Notes: generated by a model not told the origin, from the letters alone. A stretch of DNA of 64,000 nt from Pseudomonas marginalis (GCF_008692035.1 NZ_VTFG01000001.1:3845501-3909500), one strand, 5' to 3'. Counted from the first letter of the stretch, positions 9,281-18,128 are shown. Program-made: numbers and translations.

Positions 9281-9928
9281 TTAGAGATAGACCAATTCCA
9301 GGGTTGTATGGCCATCAAGTTTTATTTCGTTATTCATGCTCAGCGCAGATGTTTTATTGATCACTGGCTGGACATTCAAATTCCCCGAGACGACGGTTAT
9401 TTTAATCGGCGAATAGCTGGCGCTCGTACGCCAACTTCCAACCTTGGCTGACTGCCCCAAGACAGGATCGGTGATCCCCCAACTCGCGCCATTATTATTA
9501 GACCGCGCAACCAGTACAGCTTTACCATCGGCAATGTTGTTTTCCATGAAAACCACGTAGCCGCCGATTTTTTCATTCTTCGAGGTAAACCCAAGACCAT
9601 AATTGAAATCATCGTTATAAGTAATATTATACTGACTCACCATCATGCCGCGCACCTTGCTGGACGCGCGGTTATCCTGTGTCTTAATACCAACAAACGT
9701 GGGCGATGCACACCTGACGGTGTAAGGCGTCCCCTTTTTAGCCAGTTTGGTGTAGTTAGTAGCACTCAGTGACCTAGGATCAATCCGACCGTAATCTATC
9801 GTTGAATTAACAATAGTAAAACTGCAACTGGCAGGCGCAATGGAGCCTCTCACTCGTAAGTCCGCGGCTTGCGCACTCAAACCCAACATAGCGAGAAACA
9901 TGCCTGATAACGAAATAATCTTCTTCAT
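9281..9928 (-). CDS. DUF1120-type fimbrial major subunit (second pilin)
   Basis: 215-residue secreted pilin paralogous to the next entry. The signal peptide ends at AQA-AD. The mature start is DLRVRGSIAPASCSFT, with a second cysteine in YTVRCASP to form the family disulfide, and the C-terminus is LDGHTTLELVYL, a typical donor/beta-strand end. I use the ATG at 9928; no clear Shine-Dalgarno is visible. Base composition is visibly more A+T rich than the neighbouring housekeeping genes. It lies between hairpins at both ends, which fits the high and separate expression expected of a main fibre subunit. Confidence 0.82.
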   Translation of the reverse strand: MKKIISLSGMFLAMLGLSAQAADLRVRGSIAPASCSFTIVNSTIDYGRIDPRSLSATNYTKLAKKGTPYTVRCASPTFVGIKTQDNRASSKVRGMMVSQYNITYNDDFNYGLGFTSKNEKIGGYVVFMENNIADGKAVLVARSNNNGASWGITDPVLGQSAKVGSWRTSASYSPIKITVVSGNLNVQPVINKTSALSMNNEIKLDGHTTLELVYL

Positions 9929-9957
9929 AGCAATCATCGACAATAGCCAAAGAGACA

Positions 9958-9987
9958 CGTGCTGATTGACACTTCATAGTCAGCACG
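9958..9987 (-). promoter_or_regulatory. Intercistronic hairpin between the two pilin genes
   Basis: Perfect 8-base arms CGTGCTGA and TCAGCACG enclose a 14-base loop in the 83-base gap between the pilins. No U tract follows. By position it matches the hairpin after the second pilin and may stabilise or partly terminate the first pilin transcript. Confidence 0.55.
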
Positions 9988-10011
9988 CCATGGATACCTA
10001 TGTGGAGAAAT

Positions 10012-10671
10012 CTAGAGGTAGCGCAACTCCAGGGTGAAATGGCCGTCCAGGTTGATCTGGTTGCTCATATCAAGTTCGGACGTCTTGTTGATGACGGCTT
10101 GAACTTCAACATTGCCGGAAACAGAATTAACCAATATAGGCGCATACACATTCCCCGCACGCCAACTGGCTATATTGGCAGTGTGGCCTACTGCCTGGGT
10201 ACTGTTTGGTTCCCATCGTACGCCGTTATTTTCCGAGCTAACAATCCCTACCGATTTGCCGTCAGCTACAGAATTTCGAAGGTGCACTACATAACCTCCG
10301 ATTTTTTGCCCCCTGGAAGTGGCCCCCAGACCAAAATTGTAGAGATCCTTGTAGTTCCCGCCAAACTGCCCCAGCATCATGCCTGGTATTCTCGAGCCAG
10401 CTCGATTATCAACGCTCCTGATACCCACTTTTATTTTAGACTGACCACTGCACCTCACCGTATAGGGAACACTCTTCTTATCCAGCTTGGTATAACTTGT
10501 CGGACTCAGGCTGCTCGGGTGAATAGTTCCATAGTCAATGACCGAGCGGGTGAGTGTAAAACTGCAACTGGCTGGAGCGATCGCGCCTTTTACACGTACA
10601 TCGGCAGCCTGGACAGTCAGGCTCGCAACGACGAGGCATAGACCCGCCACTACTGGGTAATTCTTCTTCAT
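10012..10671 (-). CDS. DUF1120-type fimbrial major subunit (first pilin, first gene of operon)
   Basis: 219-residue secreted pilin with a signal peptide ending at VQA-AD. It carries the same framework as the downstream paralog: VRVKGAIAPASCSFT, YTVRCSG, KIGGYVVHLRNS, INKTSELDM, and a C-terminal LDGHFTLELRYL. The two proteins are colinear over their whole length but clearly diverged, so this is an old duplication or two acquired subunits rather than a recent copy. As the first gene it follows directly on the operon promoter region. The ribosome site is weak (GGATGA). DUF1120 pilins occur in beta- and gammaproteobacterial chaperone-usher clusters. Confidence 0.83.
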   Translation of the reverse strand: MKKNYPVVAGLCLVVASLTVQAADVRVKGAIAPASCSFTLTRSVIDYGTIHPSSLSPTSYTKLDKKSVPYTVRCSGQSKIKVGIRSVDNRAGSRIPGMMLGQFGGNYKDLYNFGLGATSRGQKIGGYVVHLRNSVADGKSVGIVSSENNGVRWEPNSTQAVGHTANIASWRAGNVYAPILVNSVSGNVEVQAVINKTSELDMSNQINLDGHFTLELRYL

Positions 10672-11166
10672 CTAACGTTCATCCATAGTAATGACCATAG
10701 GCTGGCCAGTTATTGAATGATCAGAACACCTCCCCTGCGTCACGCCTGGTGCGCATATGAATATCTCGTCCTTGAAGCTCCGACCTATAAACACCACCCG
10801 GGACAGGTGCCGAACGTGAGTATTCATATTCCAAGAGAATAATAAAACCGGAAAAAATGACACCTCATGTAAGAGTGATCCCTATCTCCACTCTAAAAAA
10901 CAACCCCATGTATACGAACAGGGAAACAGCAAGTTAGGACAAACATAAAACGGCGTAAGACTTATCGACAAACTCAATAAAACCAAGAATAGCCAGTACA
11001 AAACCCAGTGCTTTCTGGCTTTGTAATACATCATTTGTGGGCCGGTCCTACGCGCCACGCAGAAAGCACTTATAGGTATACGAGGAAAAATCCTCTGTTA
11101 CTACGCGTTGGCTCCAGCGATCGATCGTGGCACGATGGCAAGGTTATCGACCGAGACCCCCAAACC
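10672..11166. other. 495-base divergent intergenic region between the fimbrial operon and ppx
   Basis: A+T-rich stretch that must hold the promoters of both the fimbrial operon (minus) and ppx (plus). I see no convincing -35/-10 pair. A 9-base inverted repeat (ATATGAATA at 10755-10763 and TATTCATAT at 10821-10829) lies about 90-150 bases upstream of the first pilin and could bind a regulator. A 63-codon minus-strand frame abuts the pilin start, but has no ribosome site or family resemblance. Confidence 0.5.
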
Positions 11167-12669
11167 ATGCCGCAATCCCAAGCCAAGAATCTGTCCCTGA
11201 TCGCCGCCATCGACCTGGGCTCCAACAGCTTTCACATGGTCGTGGCCAAGGCCCAGAACGGCGAAATCCGCATCCTTGAGCGGCTCGGAGAGAAAGTGCA
11301 ACTGGCTGCCGGGATCGACGATGAGCGCCAGCTCAATGAAGAATCCATGCAACGCGGGCTCGACTGCCTCAAGCGTTTTGCACAGCTGATCAACGGCATG
11401 CCCCTGGGCGCCGTGCGAATCGTCGGCACCAACGCCCTGCGCGAAGCCCGTAACCGGGGCGAATTCATCCGTCGCGCCGAGGAAATCCTCGGCCACCCCG
11501 TAGAAGTCATCTCCGGCCGCGAAGAAGCACGCCTGATCTACCTCGGCGTGTCCCATACACTCGCAGATACCCCCGGCAAGCGCCTGGTGGCGGACATCGG
11601 CGGTGGCAGTACCGAGTTCATCATCGGCCAGCGCTTCGAACCGCTGCTGCGTGAAAGCCTGCAGATGGGCTGTGTCAGCTATACCCAACGCTATTTCAAG
11701 GACGGCAAGATCACACCGGCGCGCTACGCCCAGGCCTATACGGCAGCGCGTTTGGAGATCATGAGCATCGAGCACGCCTTGCACCGCCTGACCTGGGATG
11801 AAGCCATCGGCTCGTCCGGCACCATCCGTGCCATCGGCCTGGCGCTCAAGGCCGGCGGCCATGGCACCGGCGAGGTCAACGCCGAAGGCCTGGCGTGGCT
11901 CAAGCGCAAGCTGTTCAAGCTGGGGGATGCCGAGAAGATCGACTTCGACGGCATCAAGCCGGACCGTCGCACCATCTTCCCGGCCGGCCTGGCGATTCTC
12001 GAGGCGATCTTCGACGCCCTCGAACTGCAACGCATGGACCACTGTGACGGCGCCCTGCGCGAAGGTGTGCTGTATGACCTGCTGGGCCGCCATCACCACG
12101 AGGACGTGCGTGAACGCACGCTCACCTCGCTGATGGAGCGTTATCACGTCGACCAGGAGCAGGCAGCCCGCGTAGAGCGTAAAGCACTGCATGCGTTCGA
12201 TCAGGTCGCCGAGGACTGGGACCTGGAAGACGGCGTATGGCGCGAACTGCTCGGCTGGGCGGCCAAGGTGCATGAAGTGGGCCTGGATATCGCCCACTAC
12301 CACTACCACAAGCACGGCGCCTACCTGATCGAGCACTCCGACCTGGCGGGTTTCTCCCGGGAAGACCAGCAGATGCTCGCACTGCTGGTGCGCGGCCATC
12401 GTCGCAATATTCCCAAGGACAAGTTTGCCGAGTTCGGCGATGAAGGCATCAAGCTGATCCGCCTGTGCGTGCTGCTGCGCTTCGCGATCCTGTTCCACCA
12501 CATTCGTGGCACCCAGCAGATGCCCCAGGTGACCCTGCGCGCCAATGGCGACAGCCTGGATGTCGTGTTCCCCAAAGGCTGGCTGGATGAGAACCAGCTG
12601 ACCCAGGCGGACTTCGCCCAGGAAGCGGAGTGGCTGACGCGGGTGGGGTTCAGCCTGAACCTGCGCTAA
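11167..12669 (+). CDS. ppx: Exopolyphosphatase
   Basis: 500-residue enzyme that removes terminal phosphate from long-chain polyphosphate. The ASKHA ATPase fold shows AAIDLGSNSFHMVV near the N-terminus and VADIGGGSTEFIIG near 140-155. A C-terminal HD-like helical region follows (VHEVGLDIAHYHYHKHGAYLIEHS). The start at 11167 gives MPQSQAKNLSLIAAIDLGSN, as in P. aeruginosa; the upstream in-frame extension is unrelated to the family. It converges on ppk with a REPIN between them, so the opposing enzymes of polyphosphate turnover are adjacent but not cotranscribed. Confidence 0.95.
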   Translation: MPQSQAKNLSLIAAIDLGSNSFHMVVAKAQNGEIRILERLGEKVQLAAGIDDERQLNEESMQRGLDCLKRFAQLINGMPLGAVRIVGTNALREARNRGEFIRRAEEILGHPVEVISGREEARLIYLGVSHTLADTPGKRLVADIGGGSTEFIIGQRFEPLLRESLQMGCVSYTQRYFKDGKITPARYAQAYTAARLEIMSIEHALHRLTWDEAIGSSGTIRAIGLALKAGGHGTGEVNAEGLAWLKRKLFKLGDAEKIDFDGIKPDRRTIFPAGLAILEAIFDALELQRMDHCDGALREGVLYDLLGRHHHEDVRERTLTSLMERYHVDQEQAARVERKALHAFDQVAEDWDLEDGVWRELLGWAAKVHEVGLDIAHYHYHKHGAYLIEHSDLAGFSREDQQMLALLVRGHRRNIPKDKFAEFGDEGIKLIRLCVLLRFAILFHHIRGTQQMPQVTLRANGDSLDVVFPKGWLDENQLTQADFAQEAEWLTRVGFSLNLR

Positions 12670-12695
12670 CCCGATCTCATGAACACTGCAAAAAC

Positions 12696-12790
12696 AAATG
12701 TGGGACGGGGCTTGCTCCCGATTACGGTGTGTCAGTCGCGAATACTTTGACTGAACCACCGCAATCGGGAGCAAGCCCCCTCCCACATTT
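12696..12790. repeat. REPIN (paired REP elements) between ppx and ppk
   Basis: Two REP arms in inverted orientation: GTGGGACGGGGCTTGC on the left and GCAAGCCCCCTCCCAC on the right, with about 60 bases between. The left arm has one change from the group I core (C in place of G). It sits between convergent genes and may also act as a bidirectional terminator. Confidence 0.9.
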
Positions 12791-12807
12791 TCAGAGCGTG
12801 TTGTCTA

Positions 12808-15033
12808 TTAGTTCACCGACAGAATCGGGCTACCCAACTTCTCCAGCAACGTCGCCTGGGCACTGCGCGGGTTCTGGTTGCCGGTCGGCGTGTTACGCAC
12901 GTAACGGCCATCCGACTGCAGGCTCCAGCTGTGGGTGTTATCGGTGAGGTAGCTTTCCAGCTCCTTCTTGACCCGCATGATCAGCTTCTTGCCCTCGACC
13001 GGGAAGCAGGTCTCCACACGCTTGTCGAGGTTGCGCTCCATCCAGTCGGCACTGGAGAGGAACATCTGCTCCTCGCCGCCGTTAAGGAAGTAGAACACCC
13101 GCGTGTGTTCCAGGAAGCGGCCGATGATCGAGCGCACATGGATGTTATGCGACACGCCGACAATGCCCGGACGCAGGCAGCACATGCCGCGCACCACCAG
13201 GTCGATACGCACGCCGGACTGGCTGGCCTTGTACAGCGCGCGAATGATCTTCGGATCGGTCAGAGAGTTGAACTTGGCGATGATGTGCGCCGGTTTGCCC
13301 TCGAGGGCGAACTGGGTCTCGCGGGCAATCATGTCGAGCATGCCCTTCTTGAGGGTGAACGGCGCGTGCAGCAGCTTCTTCATGCGCAAGGTCTTGCCCA
13401 TGCCGATCAATTGGCTGAACAACTTGCCGACGTCTTCACACAAGGCGTCGTCGGAAGTCAGCAAGCTGTAGTCGGTATAGAGCTTGGCGTTGCCGGCGTG
13501 GTAGTTGCCGGTACCCAGGTGGGCGTAACGCACGATCTCACCGGCTTCGCGGCGCAGGATCAGCATCATCTTGGCGTGGGTCTTGAAGCCAACCACGCCG
13601 TAGATCACTACCGCGCCGGCCGCTTGCAGGCGGCTGGCCAGTTGCAGGTTGGACTCTTCGTCAAAGCGTGCGCGCAACTCGATCACCGCAGTGACTTCCT
13701 TGCCGTTGCGCGCAGCGTCTACCAGCGCGTCGACGATTTCCGAGTTGGCACCGGAACGGTACAGGGTCTGGCGCACGGCCAATACGTGCGGGTCCTTGGC
13801 GGCCTGGCGCAGCAGATCGACCACCGGGGTGAAGGACTCGAACGGGTGCAGCAGCAGGATGTCCTGCTTGCTCACCACGCTGAAGATGTTCTCGCTGTTT
13901 TGCAGCAGTTTCGGGATCTGCGGGGTGAACGGGGTGTATTGCAGCTCCGGATGGCTGTCCAGGCCGGTGATGCTGAACAGGCGCGTGAGGTTCACCGGGC
14001 CATTGACCTGGTACAGCTCGGTCTCGCCCAGGTTGAACTGCTTGAGCAGGTAGTCCGACAGATGTTTCGGGCAGGTGTCGGCCACTTCCAGGCGCACCGC
14101 ATCCCCGTAGCGCCGCGAGAACAGCTCGCCGCGCAGGGCACGGGCCAAGTCTTCGACGTCTTCGGAATCCAGCGCCAGGTCGGCGTTACGGGTCAGGCGG
14201 AACTGGTAGCAGCCCTTGACCTTCATGCCTTGGAACAGGTCATCGGCGTGGGCATGGATCATCGACGACAGGAATACATAGTTGTCGCCAGCGCCCCCCA
14301 CCTCTTCGGGTACCTTGATAATCCGTGGCAGCAAGCGTGGCGCCGGGATGATCGCCAGGCCCGAATCGCGACCGAAGGCGTCGATCCCTTCCAGCTCGAC
14401 GATGAAGTTCAGGCTCTTGTTCACCAGCAGCGGGAACGGGTGCGTCGGGTCCAGGCCGATCGGCGTGATGATCGGCGCGATTTCGTCGCGGAAGTAGCGG
14501 CGCACCCAGGTCTTGATCTTGGTAGTCCAGTGGCGGCGACGGATGAAGCGAACCTGATGTTTTTCCAGCTCCGGCAGCAGGATGTCATTGAGGATCGCGT
14601 ACTGGCGATCCACATGACCGTGCACCAGCTCGCTGATGCGCGCCAGCGCCTGGTGCGGCTGCAGGCCGTCCGCGCCAGCTTGTTCACGGGCGAAGGTGAT
14701 CTGTTTCTTGAGGCCGGCGACGCGGATCTCGAAGAACTCATCCAGGTTGCTGGAGAAAATCAGCAGGAATTTCAGGCGTTCCAGCAACGGGTAGGACTCA
14801 TCCAGTGCCTGTTCAAGCACGCGGATGTTGAATTGCAGTTGTGACAGCTCGCGGTGGATGTACAGGCTGCTGTCATCCAGGTTGGTCACCACGGCGGCCA
14901 CCGGGGCCGGGGCTGGCGCTTCGGCTACCACCACAGGCGCGGCCGGCTCGTGCTCCGGCGGGGTCTCGGTGACTTGTTCCACCACCGGGTGAGCGTCTTT
15001 TACGGCAACTTCGGAAAGTCCTTCGGTATTCAT
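12808..15033 (-). CDS. ppk1: Polyphosphate kinase 1
   Basis: 741-residue enzyme that makes polyphosphate from ATP through a phosphohistidine. The body starts near residue 50 after an Ala/Pro/Val-rich low-complexity leader. Conserved stretches include IHRELSQLQFNIRVLEQA and FSSNLDEFFEIRV in the N domain. The phospholipase-D-like active-site histidines lie in KTHAKMMLI, YAHLGTGNYHAGNAKLYTDY and HTRVFYFLNGGEE. The gene is 18 bases upstream of hemB's 3' end region on the same strand (hemB then ppk), so the two are probably cotranscribed. Confidence 0.95.
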   Translation of the reverse strand: MNTEGLSEVAVKDAHPVVEQVTETPPEHEPAAPVVVAEAPAPAPVAAVVTNLDDSSLYIHRELSQLQFNIRVLEQALDESYPLLERLKFLLIFSSNLDEFFEIRVAGLKKQITFAREQAGADGLQPHQALARISELVHGHVDRQYAILNDILLPELEKHQVRFIRRRHWTTKIKTWVRRYFRDEIAPIITPIGLDPTHPFPLLVNKSLNFIVELEGIDAFGRDSGLAIIPAPRLLPRIIKVPEEVGGAGDNYVFLSSMIHAHADDLFQGMKVKGCYQFRLTRNADLALDSEDVEDLARALRGELFSRRYGDAVRLEVADTCPKHLSDYLLKQFNLGETELYQVNGPVNLTRLFSITGLDSHPELQYTPFTPQIPKLLQNSENIFSVVSKQDILLLHPFESFTPVVDLLRQAAKDPHVLAVRQTLYRSGANSEIVDALVDAARNGKEVTAVIELRARFDEESNLQLASRLQAAGAVVIYGVVGFKTHAKMMLILRREAGEIVRYAHLGTGNYHAGNAKLYTDYSLLTSDDALCEDVGKLFSQLIGMGKTLRMKKLLHAPFTLKKGMLDMIARETQFALEGKPAHIIAKFNSLTDPKIIRALYKASQSGVRIDLVVRGMCCLRPGIVGVSHNIHVRSIIGRFLEHTRVFYFLNGGEEQMFLSSADWMERNLDKRVETCFPVEGKKLIMRVKKELESYLTDNTHSWSLQSDGRYVRNTPTGNQNPRSAQATLLEKLGSPILSVN

Positions 15034-15051
15034 CGAATGTTCCTGTGAGGG

Positions 15052-16065
15052 CTATTGTTGCTCTCTAAGCAATTGGGCGGCGCGGGCGGCGAAATAGGTC
15101 AGGATGCCATCAGCCCCGGCACGTTTAAAGGCCGTCAAGGATTCTAGGATTACCCCTTCACTCAACCAGCCATTTTGGATTGCAGCCAAGTGCATGGCGT
15201 ATTCGCCACTGACCTGATACACAAAGGTCGGCACTTTGAATTCCTCTTTGACCCGGTAAAGGATGTCCAGGTACGGCATCCCCGGCTTGACCATCACCAT
15301 GTCGGCGCCTTCGGCCAAATCCGCCGCCACTTCGTGCAAGGCTTCATGGCTGTTGGCCGGGTCCATCTGGTACGAAGCCTTGTTGGCCTTGCCCAGGTTC
15401 AGCGCCGAGCCCACCGCATCGCGAAACGGGCCGTAGTAGGCGCTGGCGTACTTGGCCGAGTAGGCCATGATCCGTACATTGACGTGGCCGGCCAGTTCCA
15501 GGGCTTCGCGAATCGCCTGGATGCGGCCGTCCATCATGTCCGACGGCGCAACCACCTGAGCGCCTGCTGCCGCATGGGACAACGCCTGCTTGACCAGCGC
15601 ATCGACGGTAATGTCGTTCTGAACATAGCCGTCTTCGTCAAGAATGCCATCCTGCCCGTGGGTAGTGAACGGGTCCAACGCCACGTCGGTGATCACCCCC
15701 AGCTCCGGGAAACGCTCGCGCAGGGCGCGGGTGGCGCGCTGGGCGATACCGTCCGGGTTCCAGGCTTCGGCAGCATCAAGGGACTTGAGTTCAGACGGCG
15801 TGACCGGAAACAACGCCAACGCCGGAATCCCCAGGTCGACCCAGCCCGCCGCCTCTTCAAGCAGCAGATCAATGGTCAGACGCTCTACACCCGGCATCGA
15901 CGATACCGCTTCCCGGCGATTTTCACCGTCGAGTAAAAACACCGGCAGGATCAGATCATCCGTCGTCAGTACGTTTTCACGAACCAGGCGGCGAGAAAAA
16001 TCATCACGGCGATTACGGCGCAGGCGGGTAGCAGGGAACAGGCGATTGGCAGGGGTAAAGCTCAC
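15052..16065 (-). CDS. hemB: Delta-aminolevulinic acid dehydratase (porphobilinogen synthase)
   Basis: 337-residue TIM-barrel enzyme that joins two 5-aminolevulinate molecules into porphobilinogen in haem synthesis. The Schiff-base lysines lie in AYSAKYAS (about 205) and MVKPGMPY (about 260). The metal-binding stretch is DVALDPFTTHGQDG, with Asp in place of the zinc cysteines. It is therefore the magnesium-dependent type known from Pseudomonas. It is transcribed with ppk. The other haem genes in the window (hemC, D, X, Y) are about 17 kb away, as in P. aeruginosa. Confidence 0.96.
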   Translation of the reverse strand: MSFTPANRLFPATRLRRNRRDDFSRRLVRENVLTTDDLILPVFLLDGENRREAVSSMPGVERLTIDLLLEEAAGWVDLGIPALALFPVTPSELKSLDAAEAWNPDGIAQRATRALRERFPELGVITDVALDPFTTHGQDGILDEDGYVQNDITVDALVKQALSHAAAGAQVVAPSDMMDGRIQAIREALELAGHVNVRIMAYSAKYASAYYGPFRDAVGSALNLGKANKASYQMDPANSHEALHEVAADLAEGADMVMVKPGMPYLDILYRVKEEFKVPTFVYQVSGEYAMHLAAIQNGWLSEGVILESLTAFKRAGADGILTYFAARAAQLLREQQ

Positions 16066-16273
16066 GACAGACTCCTGAGCCCGGGTTCACGGGCGAGCGT
16101 TGCAGTTATAAGCGGGCATTATGACGAAGGTATGACAGTTGTGCTTAACGATGCGACCTGTAGTCGCATTCGTCGGTTAATGTAGGAATTGTTCACTTCG
16201 TGACACATCTCGATACTTTCATGAATGTTCACGAAGGCGTAGGCTGCGCGTTCATTTCGCCAGCACCCAGACC

Positions 16274-16912
16274 ATGCTTCAACAATTTCTGCATGACTTC
16301 GGCTACTTTGCCCTCTTCCTAGGCACGTTCTTCGAAGGCGAAACCATCCTGGTTCTCGCAGGCTTCCTGGCGTTCCGTGGGTACATGGATATCAACCTGG
16401 TGGTGGTCGTTGCCTTCTTCGGCAGCTACGCCGGCGACCAGCTTTGGTATTACATGGGGCGCAAGCACGGCCGCAAACTGTTGGCGCGCAAGCCGCGCTG
16501 GCAATTGATGGGCGACAAGGCCCTGGAACATATCCGCAGGCACCCGGATATCTGGGTGCTGAGCTTCCGCTTTGTCTACGGCTTACGCACGGTAATGCCC
16601 GTTGCGATCGGCCTGTCAGGCTACCCGCCACTGCGCTACCTGATCCTCAACGGTATTGGTGCTGCAATCTGGGCGGCGGCCCTGGGCGCGGCGGCCTATC
16701 ACTTCGGCGCGGTGCTGGAAGGCATGCTGGGCAGCGTCAAGAAATACGAGCTGTGGGTGCTGGGCGCCTTGCTGCTGCTGGGCTTTGGCCTGTGGCTGCG
16801 CCGCCGCTTCAAGAATGCCCGTATCGCCCGCCAGGCCTGTGCCGATGCCAAGGCGCGGCTCGCCGCCGCCGAGCCCGTCCCGGTAGAAGCGCCTAAGACA
16901 CCAGTCGAGTAA
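16274..16912 (+). CDS. DedA-family inner-membrane protein
   Basis: 212-residue membrane protein of the DedA/SNARE-associated family. Members move lipid carriers such as undecaprenyl phosphate or maintain the proton gradient; the exact substrate here is unknown. Family motifs are FFEGETILVLAGFLAF (about 18-33), GDQLWYYMGRKHGR, and RFVYGLRTVMPVAIG with the conserved arginines, followed by two membrane helices and a basic tail. Its last 20 bases overlap the 3' end of the convergent hydroxylase gene. Confidence 0.85.
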   Translation: MLQQFLHDFGYFALFLGTFFEGETILVLAGFLAFRGYMDINLVVVVAFFGSYAGDQLWYYMGRKHGRKLLARKPRWQLMGDKALEHIRRHPDIWVLSFRFVYGLRTVMPVAIGLSGYPPLRYLILNGIGAAIWAAALGAAAYHFGAVLEGMLGSVKKYELWVLGALLLLGFGLWLRRRFKNARIARQACADAKARLAAAEPVPVEAPKTPVE

Positions 16913-18128
16913 GCCGGCCCCTGCAACAGTAGAGGCCAATCACGCTGAGCAGGCTGTAGCTCACCAGGCCCAGCCAGCCCAGGTTGCTGGCCGGCCACAG
17001 CCCGACCACCGGCGCCAGCCACACCAACGGCACATTCAGCGCCAGGCGTGTCAGCTCTGCCTTTAACGCCCACGGGCGATTCTCCAGGGCCACCCCCAGG
17101 GTAAACAATCCAAGCGCCATCGCCCCCCAGCCGACAACCAGCGCTGCACTGGGCAGGCCCTCGCCGACATTCATCAAATAGCTGCCAAACCCCACATACG
17201 CCGCGAACTGCAGGGCAATGTAGACCTGTTGGCGCGCGTCCAGCGGCACGTCGAATTTGCGGAACTGGCTCAAATCCGTCTTGGCCACGGGGTATTTGGC
17301 CTTCACGTCCGCCGGGCGCCAACCGGTGCGCATGAACCAGATGCGCAGCTTGTCCCACTTACTTTCGGTACGCCGCGCATCACGCCAAAGCTGTGCATAA
17401 AACTGCAGGTTGGCCCATAACGGATTCCAGCTGGCCAAGGGTGTGGTCACGCCGAAGATCACCGGCTCGTTGTCGTCTTCTTCCTGGAAGGTGCCGAACA
17501 GCCGGTCCCAAAGAATGAACACACCGCCATAGTTGCGATCCATGTAGAGAGCGTTCTGTGCATGATGGGCCCGATGATTGGAGGGCGTGACGAAAAACCA
17601 CTCGAACCAGCCAAGCTTGGGCACGTGCCGGGTATGCACCCAGAATTGATACAGGAGGTTGAGGGACGCCACGCTGATAAACACCACCAGCGGCACGCCA
17701 AGCACGGCCAGGGGCAGGTAGAAGATCCAGCTCAGCAGGAAGCCGGTGCTGGTCTGGCGCAGGGCGGTGCTGAGGTTGTAGTCCTCGCTCTGGTGATGCA
17801 CCGAGTGCGCGGCCCACAGGATGTTGCGCTCGTGCCCCATCCGGTGCAGCCAGTAGTAGCAGAAGTCGTAGAACACAAAGGCGAACACCCAGGTCCAGGC
17901 GCTGTGGGCAGGCAGTTCGATCAACGCCAGGTGCTTGAGGGCGAACGCGTAGGTCAGCAGCCCCACCCCCTTGGTCAACAGCCCGGTGGTGGTGGACAGC
18001 ACGCCGGTGCTGAGGCTGTTGATGGCGTCCGCCACCCGGTAGTTACGCTGGCCACGCCAGCGGTCGGCGAGCAGCTCCACCACAATCAAGGCAATGAAAA
18101 ACGGTACCGCGTAAGGCACGAAGTCCAT
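16893..18128 (-). CDS. Membrane di-iron hydroxylase (fatty acid hydroxylase/sterol desaturase superfamily), AGMO-like
   Basis: 411-residue integral membrane protein. The histidine clusters that bind two irons are present: HRMGH (95-99), HSVHH (108-112) and HRAHH (185-189), plus H165 and H168 in between. Stretches such as WAAHSVHHQSEDYNLS and LLYQFWVHT closely recall, from memory, animal alkylglycerol monooxygenase (TMEM195), which cleaves ether lipids using tetrahydrobiopterin. Residues beyond about 300 form additional membrane helices. Family membership is firm; the ether-lipid activity is inference. The gene stands alone, converging on the DedA gene. Confidence 0.8.
   Translation of the reverse strand: MDFVPYAVPFFIALIVVELLADRWRGQRNYRVADAINSLSTGVLSTTTGLLTKGVGLLTYAFALKHLALIELPAHSAWTWVFAFVFYDFCYYWLHRMGHERNILWAAHSVHHQSEDYNLSTALRQTSTGFLLSWIFYLPLAVLGVPLVVFISVASLNLLYQFWVHTRHVPKLGWFEWFFVTPSNHRAHHAQNALYMDRNYGGVFILWDRLFGTFQEEDDNEPVIFGVTTPLASWNPLWANLQFYAQLWRDARRTESKWDKLRIWFMRTGWRPADVKAKYPVAKTDLSQFRKFDVPLDARQQVYIALQFAAYVGFGSYLMNVGEGLPSAALVVGWGAMALGLFTLGVALENRPWALKAELTRLALNVPLVWLAPVVGLWPASNLGWLGLVSYSLLSVIGLYCCRGRLTRLVS

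Noticed and set aside
10672..10863. 63-codon minus-strand frame directly before the first pilin
   Set aside because: No Shine-Dalgarno, no signal peptide and no recognisable family; it overlaps the expected promoter region.
11128..11150. Sigma-54 promoter in front of ppx (TGGCAC present)
   Set aside because: The -12 element is not found at the required distance (CAAG instead of TTGC).
12931..14844. 637-codon plus-strand frame opposite ppk
   Set aside because: High-GC antisense shadow of ppk1, whose own motifs are intact.
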